Positions 22,343 to 36,800 of a stretch of 64,000 nt of DNA are shown here, one piece after another (position 1 is the stretch's first letter; the number at the start of each line of letters is the position of its first letter). A program made the position numbers and the translations under genes. The notes beneath the pieces are model-generated. The model ran no database searches. It saw nothing but the letters and a program-made list of their open reading frames with translations, and was not told the DNA's origin. Origin of the DNA: Lumbricus terrestris (taxonomy: Eukaryota > Annelida > Clitellata > Crassiclitellata > Lumbricidae); assembly GCA_949752735.1 (NCBI GenBank), contig OX457038.1, positions 61,295,020 through 61,359,019 on the forward strand, given 5' to 3'.

Positions 22343-25300
22343 GTGAGAGCGTTACTATTGTAATAAATATAATTACATCTTTGTTTTCCTATGATTGTAA
22401 TCATAAGAGAAGATAGCCTACAGCCGAGAAAGAAGCTGAAGAGGAGGAGAAGGAGAAGGAGAAGAAGGAAGAGAAGAAGAAGGAAGAGGAGAAGAAGGAA
22501 GAGGAGAAGAAGGAAGAGGAGAAGAAGGAAGAGGGGGAGCGGGAGGAAGAGGAGGAGGAGAGAAAAGAGAGTTATTGAGGCACTTGAGAGAGCTGGACGA
22601 ATTGAACCTAAGGCTAGCTCCAAGTGGCAATCATGATTATAGAATCTAATCCAATCTAATCTATTCGAATCTAATCTAATCTAATAATTTCTGTAGCACC
22701 GCCATCATAGAGATTAATCAGCAGGCTTGTCAATAAAAGGACTTAAATGGCGTCGAAGAACCTAAAAAAACGCAGTGAAGAAGAAAAGAAAAAGAAAAGA
22801 AACCATAAAAGAAAAGAAAAAAGAAAAGAAAAGAAAAAGAAAAGAAAAGGAAAAGGAAAGAGAAAGAAGAAGAAAAAGAAGAAGAGACGGTGTAGTGAAT
22901 TCTGTTCACCCAGGTACATGTATGCACGCAAAACCTATCGAAGCTTAACATGCGATCCACCGAACTGATCGATCGATCGATTGATTGATTGATTGGTTGA
23001 TTATGGTGTAAGAGTCTAAATATACACAATTACTCAATAGCTCTTTCATTTATTGATTGATTCGATCATTAATTTAATTGGTCACTCACTCGCTCACTCA
23101 CGCACTCTCAATCGCTCGCTCACCCAATGAGTAGTGATCCAAAATAATGACTGATTGACAAATTGATCAATCAATTGTTCGATGGATTGATTATTTGATT
23201 CCTCAATAGATTATCATGGATCAAACCTATTAGAATCCATGAATAAATCGTTCGATTCATCGATTCCAATATATGACTATTGTCAATAGAGCAGTGTTTT
23301 TAATAAATCAGTGACGATAACATCGAGTCGTAATTTCGATGGATTCTTCCTGACGGGTCTCTACACGATATCGACGAACATGACGAAGACGTTCGGACTG
23401 AACTCTCTTGCGTCCTCCTCCTCCTCATCATCATCATCATCGTCTTCGTCGGCCAGTCAGCCATTCGGACACAGCTTCATCTGCTCCATCGTCCACTCCT
23501 ACATCGGTCACCTGCCTCAGCAGCAGGTCGTCTTCAACTGGATGGCACCGCAGAAAGGAACTGGATGCATCAGCTTCCTGTGAGTCGCTACAAGTGATGA
23601 AGTGTGCAACGCATTGATGATAATGAAATAGACTCGCATGTGCTTATTGCGCTATGCAATTGAATTATAATTATATAGTCAATTAAATGAGTATTGCATA
23701 CTGTTTGTATGTGGTTGTGAATCTATGCAATATCATATGTGTAGCGCCTTTTAAGTGCAGCTCAATGACACTCACTGCCTGTATAGTGTATACATTAACA
23801 TTAAATTCATGACGAGAATTTGTACAGCGATAACTATAAGGACTGGACTTGTCTGATCCTGCCAACTTTAGGCCCATTGCGAACGTTTCGTTTCTGTCTA
23901 AAGTAATTGAGAAGATTGTTGCTTCTCAACTAACAGCTTATCTTGATGTGAACAATTTACTGCCGATTTTTCAATCTGGTTTTCGTAAGGGTCACTCCAC
24001 GGAAACCCTGTTGGTTCGCCTCCTTTCTGATATCTATGGGGCAATTGATCGATCGCAGGTCACCCTTTTAGCACTATTTGATGTGAGTGCGGCTTTCGAT
24101 ACTGTTGATCATGATATCCTTCATAGGCGCCTATCAACCTCGTTCGGTCTTTCTGGGAACTTTCTCGACTGGCTTGGTTCCTTCCTCCACGACCGTTCCT
24201 TTTCTGTGGTCTACGGGTCTACCAGGACTCCATGGGTTCCTGCCCCGTTTGGCCTGCCTCAGGGTTCTGTCCTGGGCCCACTCTTATATATTATTTATAC
24301 TGCCGATCTTGGTTCTCTCCTGGCCGCTTCTTCTGTCCTGAGCCAATCCTACGCGGATGACCTGCAAGCGTATTTGCACTGTTTGGCGCCAGCAGCCATT
24401 TCTACTGTCAGGGTCATGAGCCGGGCAATGGAGACCTTGGAAGCCTGGATGTCCTCCAATCGCCTGCGGCTAAACTCATCCAAAACCCAATTTATATGGT
24501 TTGGCACGCGCCAACAGCTCGCCAAAATTGACCTGAAGGTTCTTGCTCAAGAATTCCCTCAGTTTACCTTCTCTTCCTCTGTCCGGGACCTTGGAGTCAC
24601 TCTGGACCAAGAACTTACTTTTACGCGGCATATCAACCTGCTATGCCGCAGTTGCTATTACCAATTGCGTCAGCTTAGAGTGGTGCTCCGCTCTTTGACC
24701 TTCAATGCTGCCTTAACGCTAGTCCACTCTTTTGTCGTCTCTCGTCTGGACTACTGCAGCGCCCTCTATGTGGGTCTTCCGGTGACTCGGGTTGGGTGCT
24801 TGGATCGGGTCTTGCGCTCTGCGGCGCGCCTTGTTGGTCGCATCCCAAGATTCGGCCATGTCAGTGACTATATGCGGGACGTCTTGCATTGGCTCCCTTT
24901 CTCACAAAGGATCACTTACCGGATATCCTCCTTGGTTTGGCGCTGCCTCGCGGGTGTGGCCCCTGTCTATTTACAGGAACTCTGTTGCTCCACCCTAAAC
25001 ATCCAGCGCCGTGGCTCTCTCCGCTCTTCTAAACAGGCTGAGCTTCTTGTCCCCCTGGCACGCACTTCTATTACGCAGCGCCGTGCCTTTTCTGTCGTTG
25101 GCCCTACAACCTGGAATGGGCTTCCTGTGGAATTACGTCTAGTGCCTAGAGCCTTTGAGACTACGTTCTACTCTGCTCTTAAGACTGTTCTCTTTAGCCG
25201 TGGTTGGGTCGGGAGCGCTTCTGAGTAGATACTCTTGAAGAAGCGCTATATAAATGCATTAAATGAATGAATGAATGTATATATATTTAGTAGAGGGTGT

Positions 25301-26914
25301 TTCTAGAAACAAACTTTATTCAAGAAGTGAACCGTACTTAGATATATATAATATTTATATATATATATATATATATATTTAGATATATATATTTAGATAT
25401 ATATATATTTAGATATATATATATATTTAGATATATATATATAGCCCATATACAAGTATACAATAAGAAATGGCGCGAACAATCAACCAAAGTAAAGTGA
25501 TGCAATGTAATGTATTATACATTTTGTGAAGTCGCTGCTCAATCTATGGTCCAACATCTGAAATTTGCATTGGACTTGGCCAAGGGAACCCTCATGTTGG
25601 AAAAATTAGACGCTATAATGTATATAGGGAATTATATATATATATTATATACATGTATATATAATTATCAGATTGACCATGACGAGTGGTGTGGTATGTT
25701 TTGACAGGGCTACAGCAACGTTGAGATCTTCTGTTCTATTCAAGGACACGACGGTGCTTAAGCTTTGCGAGGAGGGAAGTAAGTTCCAATTGTCAATGTC
25801 ACATTGGTCGGGCATTATTCATTCATTCATTCACTTAGAGAATTTATATAGCGCCTCTTCAAGCCACCTTCTCAGAATGGTTAGTTGCGTGTACAGTCAT
25901 TCAGGCATGTCTTGCCTTTGATGGATGATGCTATGGCTTTCGGACTGCAGAGGTTTAGGTCTCTTCATGATTACAAAGCGATTGAAGCGACCATCGGATA
26001 ACCGACCTCTGCAATATTATAATAACGGTGCCAATAGAAAAAGTCATTAGACTGCAATTCTGAGATCAGACCAATAAACAACAATATAACAATAACAATA
26101 GCAATACGACGATTTTTACAGCGCCGTAGCTCAACCAAGGAAGGGCCGCTGTGCACATGAGTTGAAAAGGTTAATTGAAGTCATATGATTTTTAGAAAAA
26201 AGATAGATCTTGAGCTTTTATTTAAGTGGCTCAAGAGATGGTGCATTCTTCACATGGTTGGAAAGACTGTTCCATGCAGTGGGTTCTGAATCCTGATACA
26301 CAGAAGGAATTGCAATCGTCAAACCTCGAAGAAGACCATGGAACTTGTAGCAGACCTCTCGACGACGATCTTAGTCGGTTGTCTGCAACCCTAATGCAGA
26401 AGTCAGTGATGAGTCCAGCTTAAGATGATGCAGTGCTTTATAGGTGATCAGGCAGTGTGAGAATTGTGGAAAATAACTGAGGTGGACTATGATCCACATG
26501 GAATTGGGGTGTGGAAAACATACTTTACTATGGGGCTCTAAGAAAGACTGGGGGTTGAAATCCCAACTCTCCGGCAATTCTCACCCTGTGATCAGGCACA
26601 GTTTCTACGTCATCCTCTGAGTGACATGCAGTCAAAGGTCGAAGTTCATCAATAGCCTATGACCTTGATAATGAGCAAAGTGTGAATAAGCATATCTGAA
26701 TTCGAGTCCAACATCCAGCTCAACATCAAACACGATATAGATTGTCGGGAATATATCACGACCACTTGAAGCCATACATTGATAGTTTGATACAATGTTG
26801 ATACGAAGATCGGCTGCAGAACCAGTCTGTCAGTCAGCAACGGCTGCAGCAGCAGAATTTATAGGTCTGGTTATCACAGCATCGCTGAGGTGGAGAACAT
26901 TGTTCTCAAGTGTT

Positions 26915-26966
<52 letters not shown>

Positions 26967-29900
26967 AGAATCGTCATGGGTGACCTCTCAAGTGCGGATG
27001 GAGTACAACCATGTGTGGAAATGGAGTTGTAGACCTATTATAAGACCTACCGAGGGCAAGACAAAGGACAAGTAATTCTGCTTATCGTGTTCCACTTCTT
27101 GTTTGTGATATCAGTTTAGAGCACTGATAACGAACCGCATTCTTATCGTCTTGTTATCACTCAATACTCAATTGCCATGTTCCATTGGCGACCCAACTGC
27201 CTTTGCATGGACATACGAGCTATATATGCCGCCACATGCACGCGGACTCCAGCAGCAGGTCAAGACTTATCTCCTATAGGATTAAATCCCACTACATGGT
27301 ATACACAGTGGGCCATTCGGTAGCACGCTGGACATGTCATTCAACGATTGTGAGTTCGTTCTTGCTGAACCGACGCCTTGTATCTATCAACTGCTGACTA
27401 ACTGTTCACGTGGATATGCCACGCATTTGGCACTCAGATTTAACTACCTTGCCCCTCATGCTTAATACGATAACTAATTGACTGAATAAGTAAACAAATA
27501 ATAGATTTAGGGGAAAATGAATGAATAAATAAATAGATAGTTCTATAAGTGGTTCGCATGCAAAAGCCTTTTCCGACAAAAATCTGGTAAATGCTAGTAA
27601 AAATCTAGTTTATTCTCGGTCGACAAAGACAAAGTAAGTCATAAATTGTACCAACGAAGACACGACCTGAAAATTTTAGAGCTGTGTTTCCTAACTGTTT
27701 CTCTGGCAGCCATAGGCGGAGACCTGGGCCGAGAATTGGGGGGGGGGGCGGAAATACGCGAGATATTCCGAAAAATTTCTGACGACCGGCGAAATCTCGA
27801 AAAAAAATTGCATTTTCGCCGCCAAAAAATTGATGACCTTTTTTTTAGTCATGGTGAGTATGCCAAGTTTAGGGATGTCTTGACGCTCAAACATTGGGGG
27901 GGGGGGACAAATGCATGGGCCGTCCCCCAACACTTTTATTGGGGGGACCAGCCCCCCTGTCCCCCCCTAGGTCTCCGCCCATGCTGGCAGCGTCCCACAG
28001 ACCCATATATCTATTCACCCTTTGCACTAAGTTCTGAACCTACATGGGCTCATCCAAAAATTACGACCATCTGCAATTCTGATCTACAGCCCCAACAAAC
28101 TTGGGCAACACCCCGACTGGCCGGGTGGCCACTGGCCAGTCCTCTATTAATAAACTCTGCCGCTGCTGTCATTGGATTGGCGCCAGTCCAAAGCGTGGAT
28201 GGATAGAGGAGGTGGATGGATAGAGGAGGAGGGCAACGAAGATTTACATTACATTATATCACATTAATATAATTGTCATTGTGACACAGTCTAAACAACT
28301 GCTGCTCTCTTTCTCCGTTTGATCTTCCAGACGAATGATTTATTTATTTCATGAATGAATCTTCCAGTTGATCAAGTATTCTTTAAATATGTTTCGTCTA
28401 AATCTAATATCAATTTTCTCTAGGGTCACAGTAGACTAATTCTCAAGGATGTATGTATGCACTATGCATACTATGTATGTATGTTTTGAGTCAGCAGTAT
28501 GCTGACGACGTCCAGGCTTACACCCATTGTCTCCCTTCTAATGCTGTCAAAGCGGTTCGGATAATGAGCGGGACTTTGGATGCTCTAGATGCATGGATGT
28601 CATCCAATAGACTACGCTTGAACCCATCTAAGACAAAATTTATTTGGTTGGGCACACGGCAGCAGCTTGCCAAGCTTGATCTATTTTCTCTTGCATCTGA
28701 ATTTCCTGGCTTTGTCTTTGCAACCACGGTTCATGACCTCGGTGTCCAACTTGACCAAGAACTCACTTTTGCTCCTCAACTCAGTGGCGTAGCTAGGGGG
28801 GGGCAGGGGGAGACATGTGTCCCCGGGCGCCGAGGGGAGGGGGCGCCAAGGGGGCGCCAAAATGGGGGCTAAACTTGACAATTTGACACTGGTTTTTCAG
28901 CTAATTTATCAATTTATCCAATATAAATTTGTAAGATTTTATTTGGGCGCCCCAAAAATCCAGTTAGATTCTCATTACTTGCAAGCAGACCGCTTGCCAG
29001 ACATGGTTTTGGCGCCCCATTGAGCTCTAATGGGCGCCCCATACTCATTGTAAATGGCCAGACCACAACGCAGGGTTGTTGGATCAGTTACAGTCTGGCC
29101 GCACCCAAGATATTCTCACTTAGAAGTATCCCCACCCCAGTTAATGAGCCAACTAGCACAAGCTAGCGCGGTCAGCCTTGCCACGATCAATCCACACACA
29201 GGTCGCGCCGCTGAGGGGGTTCTGAATATGCGTGAATCTTGCTGTGAAGGAATCTTTGCCGGTGTCACGAAATAGAGTATAACCGTATTAATCGATCCCC
29301 CAGATGAGGAGATGTTGAAAACAGCCATTTCCGCGTGTATTTATGTTTTCAAATTAACTTCCATCTGCTTTGTTTTGAACAATGACACTAACAGTCTAAC
29401 AGGTATGTTTATTCCTACTAAATATTTTCCTTGCTTTGGTTTTAGAGTGCACTTAGAACATTTCGAACACTTAGAGGCAATAAATGAATTCGAGTTGCCG
29501 TGCTCTGCACATTGTTTAGAATACTTAAAACAAATAGAGTCACTTTAAATTTTGATTATAGCATAAGTGAATTATACGCATTTTCCAATAAAAGGGATAG
29601 AATGGTTTATCTCCCCCCAGGAATGGGCCAGGATAGTCTAGACCGGTATACTCCTTCCGGGGGATAGATTAATTCATCCCCCGGATAGCTTTAAGGGGCA
29701 TAGAATATCACGTGACACCGGAACGAATAATTATCTGCATTCTGCTGCATCTATTGCCCGATGGCCGATTGGAAAGAGGGTGGCGTTACGGGGTCCAGAG
29801 TCCACGACTGGGGTAGGGTGATTTCAGATAAAGTGAACCAATTTTCACGTTTAACCACTTTGCTGCCTTCAGAAGCGTCGTACCAAAAATGTAAAAACAT

Positions 29901-32495
29901 CATTTGAAAGAGCAGAGATTGCTCTAAAAGACTATGTAGTTAAACTGGACCGGTGTTGAGGTTGAGTGGGTCATATACCAATTCAAAGTTTTAATGTCCA
30001 GTGGTTCTCTTTACCTGAATGTTAAGATATAGTGAATCAGTTTTTTTGATAAAGTGAACCAGATCTTACCTGTGTAAAACTACAATGTCTAAGGTGACCA
30101 AATGCAAAAAGTCCAAATACTCTATATAAATCACAGCAGAATGTGAACATTTGCACCAATTTTAATATGATTGTGACAACCCAAATTGAACTTAGAAGTT
30201 GATCATGAGATCATGCACATGCTTTGAGACTAGATCAATATTATTATGGATCACCCTGGTAATGCTGAGATTGCTCAAGAGATGGCCACATCTAGTATTC
30301 ATTGACCAATGACTTAGACCAGTGACTTAGTCATAGCGATGCAACTTTCAAATCAGTACCCTTTACAGATCTTTGCAGTATTCAATGATGGTTAAGAGTA
30401 GATTCTCTGCAATTTATGATACTGTGAGAGGCCTTATGTTAGTTCTGTGAGTCAAAAGTTCTTGCATCTTATTGTAGATTGCATAATATATTTTTGCTGA
30501 ACATACATGTAGGAACTAAGATAGAAACCTTTACTCACAAAACTAACATAACAGTAGCTAACATGACTAACATAAACTCACAGTACGCCTATCATAAATT
30601 GTAGAGAATCAACCCTTAACCATCACTGAATAGCATACTTGTTATATGCTTGACTGCATTCTTCGATGATCTTGAATCCTCAAATTCCATTGTGGCTGCA
30701 CTGGTCATCTCAAACTTTGGAGGTTTGCTGTATATGCTTTTTGCCTATTGTCACTCTCTGTGTGGTACCAAAATAAGATCTGCAACGAATAGCCCTGACA
30801 TGAAAGTCGCATTCTGCATAGCCATGAACAAGTCACTGGTCAAGTCAATGGTCAAATGAATGCTAGATGTGGCCAGCTCCTGAGCAAAATCAGCATTACC
30901 AGGGTGGCCCATATAATAGTTGATCTAGTCTCAATGATGATACATGAACGAGACCAAGAACTAAGGCATTGTCAAAGTTGCTTGATAGAATTGGATTAGG
31001 CAGTTTTGCATGAATCTCAGCACCACTATTTAAACTTGAGTCAGACACTTTTTACAGTCTCACAACTGGATGCCATATTTAAGTAATAGGCCTACAATAT
31101 TTCAATGTTGCTTGGTGCACTGAAACAGATACTGGCTAAGTCTCAACATAGTTGGCTGCCCCGCCTAACTGATGAAACGTTTAGGTCTGTTTTGCAAAAG
31201 CATGAAGTCCTTCAAAGTTTCAATGTCTTTTCCATACAACCTGGGTCCCACGTAGGCCTATTAATTTTTCTTTATTTCTCGGTTGCCATCAACTCACAGA
31301 AAGAGTCAAATTTTGCTGGTCTTTCATTCTCCTTCTTTTCCTATGTCTTGTTCCGTGATGGTAGAGTCTTCCCATTGTGGTGCAAATAAATGCATAACTT
31401 AAACTTCAAAAACCAAATTTCATTAAATTTCAAAAAAATTATTAGGCCCTACTAGCATTAATTTGCTTACAATGTGGGCTTATTTTCTATTGCTGTCATA
31501 AGTTATATCTAATTTAGGCCTATCTGTATTCATTAAACAGGCTATCAGATAAAGTGAACCGCTGGTTCACTTTAGTTGGACTTTTGTGGTTTACTTTACC
31601 AATGCGTGCAAGCAAAGTGGACCGCATGATTAAACTCGCACAAACGGCTCGCGGAATCGTTCAATCAGACATTTAACTGCTTTTTTTATTCAATCCCATA
31701 CCCAAATTCATACTGAGAAAAATTCCCTGCATAGGTCAATGTATTTAGCCGTCAAACCGACTTTTGCTATACCCCCTTTACAAAGTTGTACACTTCAATT
31801 TTGGGAAGTTTCGTCGGCACCCGACATTTCTCTGTCGACCATAACATTAAGTTGCTAGGTATGCTTCAAATAACCCGCTGACTTTGTAGCCAAGAGACAG
31901 TATAATCTAAAAATAGCCTCCGCGGGAATTTGACGTTAATAGTTTGGTGCACAGACAATTTCTAGCAGAATTGGTTCACTCAACCTGATGGTTCACTTTA
32001 TCTGAAATCACCCTATACGCTGGCCCGATTAGGCCGAGAGGCATCTTTCCATATGTGGGCTGCTAGGGGGCTAATCTGTAGTTGATTTGTTCGCCCGTGA
32101 CTGCATCAACGATCCACCTCGGAAACTGATGCCTGTAGAAAGCGAGGGGGTCCTAGATATTTGCCTACTTCATTGGGTCAAGAGGTCAACCGTTTTATAG
32201 GTCTTTCAAGAGTGCCTCCGTATCATGGATCTCAATTTCTGAAGCAGTATTAGACATAAAAATGAACAAATAACATAGGCCCTATGTGCTGTCTTGTGCT
32301 GTTATTTTGTTTGAATGCAAATAATTAGGTCTACCATTTAACCTTAAAAATTTAATAATAAGTTTGCTAGTTTTGCGTAGCACAAATCAACTACATACGT
32401 AGGCCTAGTTTTGAAACTTTTGTTCTTTCATCGACAGCAGGTAGGCCTATTTGTTATGATATATTATGAATCATAAATAAATTCAGATTGCTGTA

Positions 32496-32526
<31 letters not shown>

Positions 32527-33787
32527 GTAGTTTAATATTATTTTGCGCTGTTTGTATAAAACCGTATAATTTGGTATTGTAGTTTGTTATAGGTCTAAAT
32601 AAAAATGCTTTAATTGCAGAAATAAGATAATTATTCTTTATCTAAATTTTTTTGTCTACTTAATAAATAATAAATAGATTTAATAAAACATTACATTTAT
32701 AAAGCTACAGGTGCAGTAAAAAATTTCTGTAGGTCTAGGCCTAAATATTTACCAATATATGCTAGGTCAAGGCCGTTTTTAAGAAATTTTTAGAGGGGCG
32801 CCAATTTCGTTGTTCGTCCCCGGGCGCCAAATATCCTAGCTACGCCACTGCCTCAACTTCACCGTCTTGCTCGAGACTGCTATTATCAGCTGCGCCAGCT
32901 TCGCACTGTCATCCGTTCTCTTACGTCTGCTGCTACTCTTACTTTAGTGCATTCCTTTGTTACATCTCGCATCGACTATTGCTCTTCGCTCTACATTGGC
33001 CTCCCATCCAGCAGATTGACTTGTCTTGACCGGGTGTTGCGCTCTGCTGCGCGCCTAATTGGGAAAATCCCTAAATATGGTCATGTCTCAAACTACATGC
33101 TTGAGGTACTTCACTGGCTCCCTATTCGCCAGCGTATTGATTTCCGGGTTGCTGCATTGGTATGGCGATGTTGTCAGGGCCTCGCCCCAATTTACCTCAG
33201 AGAGCTATGCAGCTTTACATTGGGTATCCAAGGACGTCGTCAGCTACGCTCTGCTGATAAAGGAGTCCTCTTAGTTCCTTTTGCTCGTACTACTACCACG
33301 AAGAATCGAGCCTTTTCTGTGGTTGGACCAATGGTCTGGAATGGCCTTCCTTTTGAGCTACGCCTACACCCTGGGACTCTACCAGGATCCTTCCTTACTA
33401 AACTTAAAACTATTCTTTTTGTGCGCGCTGGAGTCGGGAGCGCCTCTGAGTAGTTTTTTCTTGAAGAAGCGCTATATAAATGTCCGAATGAATGAATGAA
33501 TGAATACATACATATACATGTACATGCATTACATACATGCACTACACATGTCCATGCAAACATTATATTCATACACACGTACATACATACATGCATATTT
33601 ACTTACATACACACTTACATAATACTTACATATACACACATACATACATACATACATAATACATACATACATACATACATACATACATACATACATACAT
33701 ACATACATACATACATACATACATACATACATACATACATACATACATACATACATACATACATACATACATACATACATACATACA

Positions 33788-33822
<35 letters not shown>

Positions 33823-36800
33823 TATACATTTATATGATTATGTCCATTTTATAACTCCTTACAAGGTCCTCACGAAGGCTCAGGGTGAATCTTTCGGTTG
33901 ACTACTCACCACGTTAATCAGCAGACAATCGTTTTACGGTTCGATAGTTTGCTGTCAAGTGTCTTTGTGTTTCTTCCTCTTTGGCTGTAGTGCCTGGATT
34001 GGCACAAGCCCTTCCAAAGCTGGCATCGCTTCATGAAGACGGCATTGTCTTCCGAGATGACTTCGATTCTACGAAGACGTTCAGCCAGCTACTGTGGTAA
34101 GATCATAATACATTGTATACTGTAGGTCTAAATATAGATACCGATTGACGATGGAAATGACGAAATGTGCACGCCGTCAAGGTAAGCCTAAGGTAGTCGT
34201 ATACGTGAATTTAAGATTGGTTAATGTAATGCATGCAGGATCATGCCATATAAGGAATGTTGGTAAGTTAAAGCTGATGACCTTTTAAGGGCCTTTATGC
34301 AAGACAGGTTAATGCGATGTATGGTAGTCAATGTGACTTAATATAGGATAGATTGCTGCGCAGTAGCGTAATGTAGGGCCTTGTAGGCTAAGGTAGGTCA
34401 ATGTACGTAGTATGGTCAATAATTCATGTAAGATACTGACTCTCCATTGAGGAACATATTGTTGAACCGGAGGATAAAAATCTGCCTTTTAACCACTCGG
34501 CCACCCCTTGATCAAATCAGGGCTTAAACTTGTGCCTGGTCGGGCATGGACGGCGTCCATGCACTTTTTACAATCTGAACGCCGTCCTGCCACTTATTTC
34601 GCCAGCATACCGTAGAAAGTTAAGGAGCGGCCAGGCACTTCTTTTTTACACCTTAAGCGCTGAATCAAATGAAGTCGCTATTTGTCTAAAAAAAGTTGCA
34701 GCGACAAAATGGTTGATTCTAAGAAAAAGCCATTCTCCAAATTAACGCAATAACACGACTGCTTCTCATTCTGGAAATTTTATGCTGAAGTCCGATGTTG
34801 TTTTTCGCAAAACCAGCTGGCTGCTTATCTTGCAGGTGTGTCAGTCCTTTTAAGTAGTTGAGCATAGTCACACGTTGATTTGTACGGCTTATCTAGATTC
34901 TAGAAATCGCTGCAGGGATATCTCTTCCTTGGGTGGCATGGTTCCCATTTCTGCCCCGAGCATGCTCGGAGTATAGTTCATTTTGGTGTGGAACAACAGC
35001 GAGTGTATGGATATAGAGTAAGCAAAGCGAAGCAGTATAGAACTCAATGGCAGACTATATTTAGAATGCACTGAAGGCACTGCTCCATTTTCCCACCATA
35101 GACCTTTCATATAATATTGTCTAGACTCTAGAATCTATAGGACAAGACGATTGAAAACAGTGGAGCGTATACACGCCTATTTACGATTGTACATCTTATA
35201 ACGACCATAATAAAAAGTACTTGCACATTGATAGTAGGTTTACATTGAACGTTGAGCTGCTGAATACCACATAACTGACCTATTCGATGCAGTCCACATA
35301 GAGTTTCTATAGAGCCCACACAATTTCCTCATTCGCCGACTCTCAATGTTTTGAATGTTTTCCCCCGTTACATGCAATGCTCTCGGAGCGATAGTGCGGT
35401 GAGTAAAGAGAATTTAAGCGGTAGAGATCAGCACAACTGTTGTGGAACTGACGGGAATTTCCGTGCTGGGACTAGATTTCTCACTCGGTGTGGCTTTTAT
35501 CATTGCCGCAGAATGTCTCCAAGATCTGATTTTCGTCGTCGCCTTTGACCTTCAGGCAGAGGCCGATAAGATAAAACACGATTTATCATCACTCCTTCTG
35601 TCAGGCTCTGATAAGCCAATATTTGAACCTAATTCTAGAATTCTACAAACACACTATAATAAGACCCTGGTATTATCAATCTTTATGATACTGGAGTTTG
35701 TACATTATTATGTAGACCCCAGCAATAATGAGCGAATATTAGAAGTACACACTGTATAATGGACGTGTGTGTATAGTCCATTATAGTACCGGTATATAAT
35801 AATTATATACAGTGTGTCCTGGACATGGGCGGAGTTTGGTTTCCGTTCTTGGGGGGGGCTAAAAAATAACTTCAACTTTGTTGGGACGGAGACTTGGTCC
35901 AGAACAAGAACGAGCGACGCCGACACCGACAATATTTTCTCAGCCAAAAAGTTGATGACCTTTCTAGTCATTCAATTGAAGTTAGACGTAAAGAGACCCA
36001 TTTTCTGCGAAAAAATGTATGAAGCTGGTCCTTGGGGAGTGGGGGGGGGGGGACTAAGCCCGTGAAAAGATGTCATTTTCACGGCAAAAACGCTGAATCT
36101 GGACCTTCTTTGGGGGCTTAGCCCCTAGCCCTGATAATCTCCGCCTATGGTCCTGGATGAAAATTAGACCCAAACAAAAAGTGTCATAACTCGGTCAAAA
36201 CTTTTAGTATTTACCTGAAGTTTTAAAAACGTCAAAGGCAGGCATTATTAGCCTACCACCAAATCCTAACGCCATTTGGAAATGTTGGTGAGTATGCCAA
36301 GCTTATGAATGTTTGAGATGCAGTACCGAAAAGGAGAAGTTTGCAACGTAGGCCTACAAGAGTCATAGTGAAACTTAGTTTAGCTACAGCAGGTGTTCAA
36401 AATGTCCTCCTTTTTCACTGACACATGACCGTAGATATTCGAAATTGAAATGAATATACATGTACATGTATGCATGTACATTCATTTGAATTTCGAATAT
36501 TTATGCTACAATACATGATAGCCTAATTCATATGTGGAATATCGTAAAACATTTACACTACACTTTACAATCCAGCATTACAATACGATCCAGCATTACG
36601 CTGTTGTACTGTTAGGCAGGAAAGCGACGGATTGTCGGTAGGTGTCGACTGTGGAGTTGTAGTTCACCGAAGTTCCGCCGTCGCCTGTGGCCCCGCCGAT
36701 GGAACATTGCGACAACTGGTAAGCAAGCTAATTGTTACAAGCATGGGCGAAGCTTAGTTTCCGTTCTTGGAGGGCTAAAGCCTTCTTGGGGAGGCTAAGT

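Larger units (their letters stand above)
28782..32850. mobile_element. hAT-type non-autonomous element, 4.07 kb, inside LINE
   Basis: Inverted ends CAGTGGCGTAGCTAGG and CCTAGCTACGCCACTG. Perfect 8-bp duplication CCTCAACT (28774-28781 and 32851-32858), which lies in LINE coding sequence. GGGCGCC motifs recur near both ends. Only short frames are present and no hAT transposase could be recognised, so it is probably mobilised by another copy. More than half of its length is a second element (29816-32013). Confidence 0.9.
28494..33482 (+). mobile_element. Second LINE copy, split by a 4-kb insertion
   Basis: Same LINE family as at 23849. The left part (28494-28781) starts in QYADDVQAY and runs to [11 protein letters not shown]. 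The right part (32859-33482) resumes at [14 protein letters not shown] and continues to GVGSASE, stop at 33451-33453. It ends in the tail GGAGCGCCTCTGAGTAG...GAAGCGCTATATAAATG. Removing the insertion with one copy of its 8-bp duplication restores one open frame across the join. 5'-truncated just before the YADD box. Confidence 0.93.
25779..33990 (+). other. RELN intron 3, 8.2 kb, transposon-filled
   Basis: Largest intron seen. It holds a minus-strand LINE tail (25808-25872), a TA run (26918-26962), a MITE at 27711, the nested LINE/hAT/TA-element stack (28494-33482) and the long ACAT repeat at 33500. No coding exon of RELN is expected between exons 3 and 4. Confidence 0.85.

Noticed and set aside
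22391..22968. Lys/Arg-rich frames
   Set aside because: Coded entirely by GA- and AAG-rich simple repeats in intron 1.
23849..25228. Domesticated reverse transcriptase gene
   Set aside because: It has the LINE tail with an ATGA repeat, no own promoter or endonuclease, and related broken copies nearby; an ordinary insertion is simpler.
27646..28206. 186-codon plus-strand frame
   Set aside because: It spans a hAT MITE with its 8-bp duplications; no protein family.
33496..33837. TYIH / MYVC repeat proteins
   Set aside because: Products of the ACAT tetranucleotide run.
35442..35759. 105-codon frame as a RELN exon
   Set aside because: RELN exons 4 and 5 already join in phase with no missing conserved sequence.
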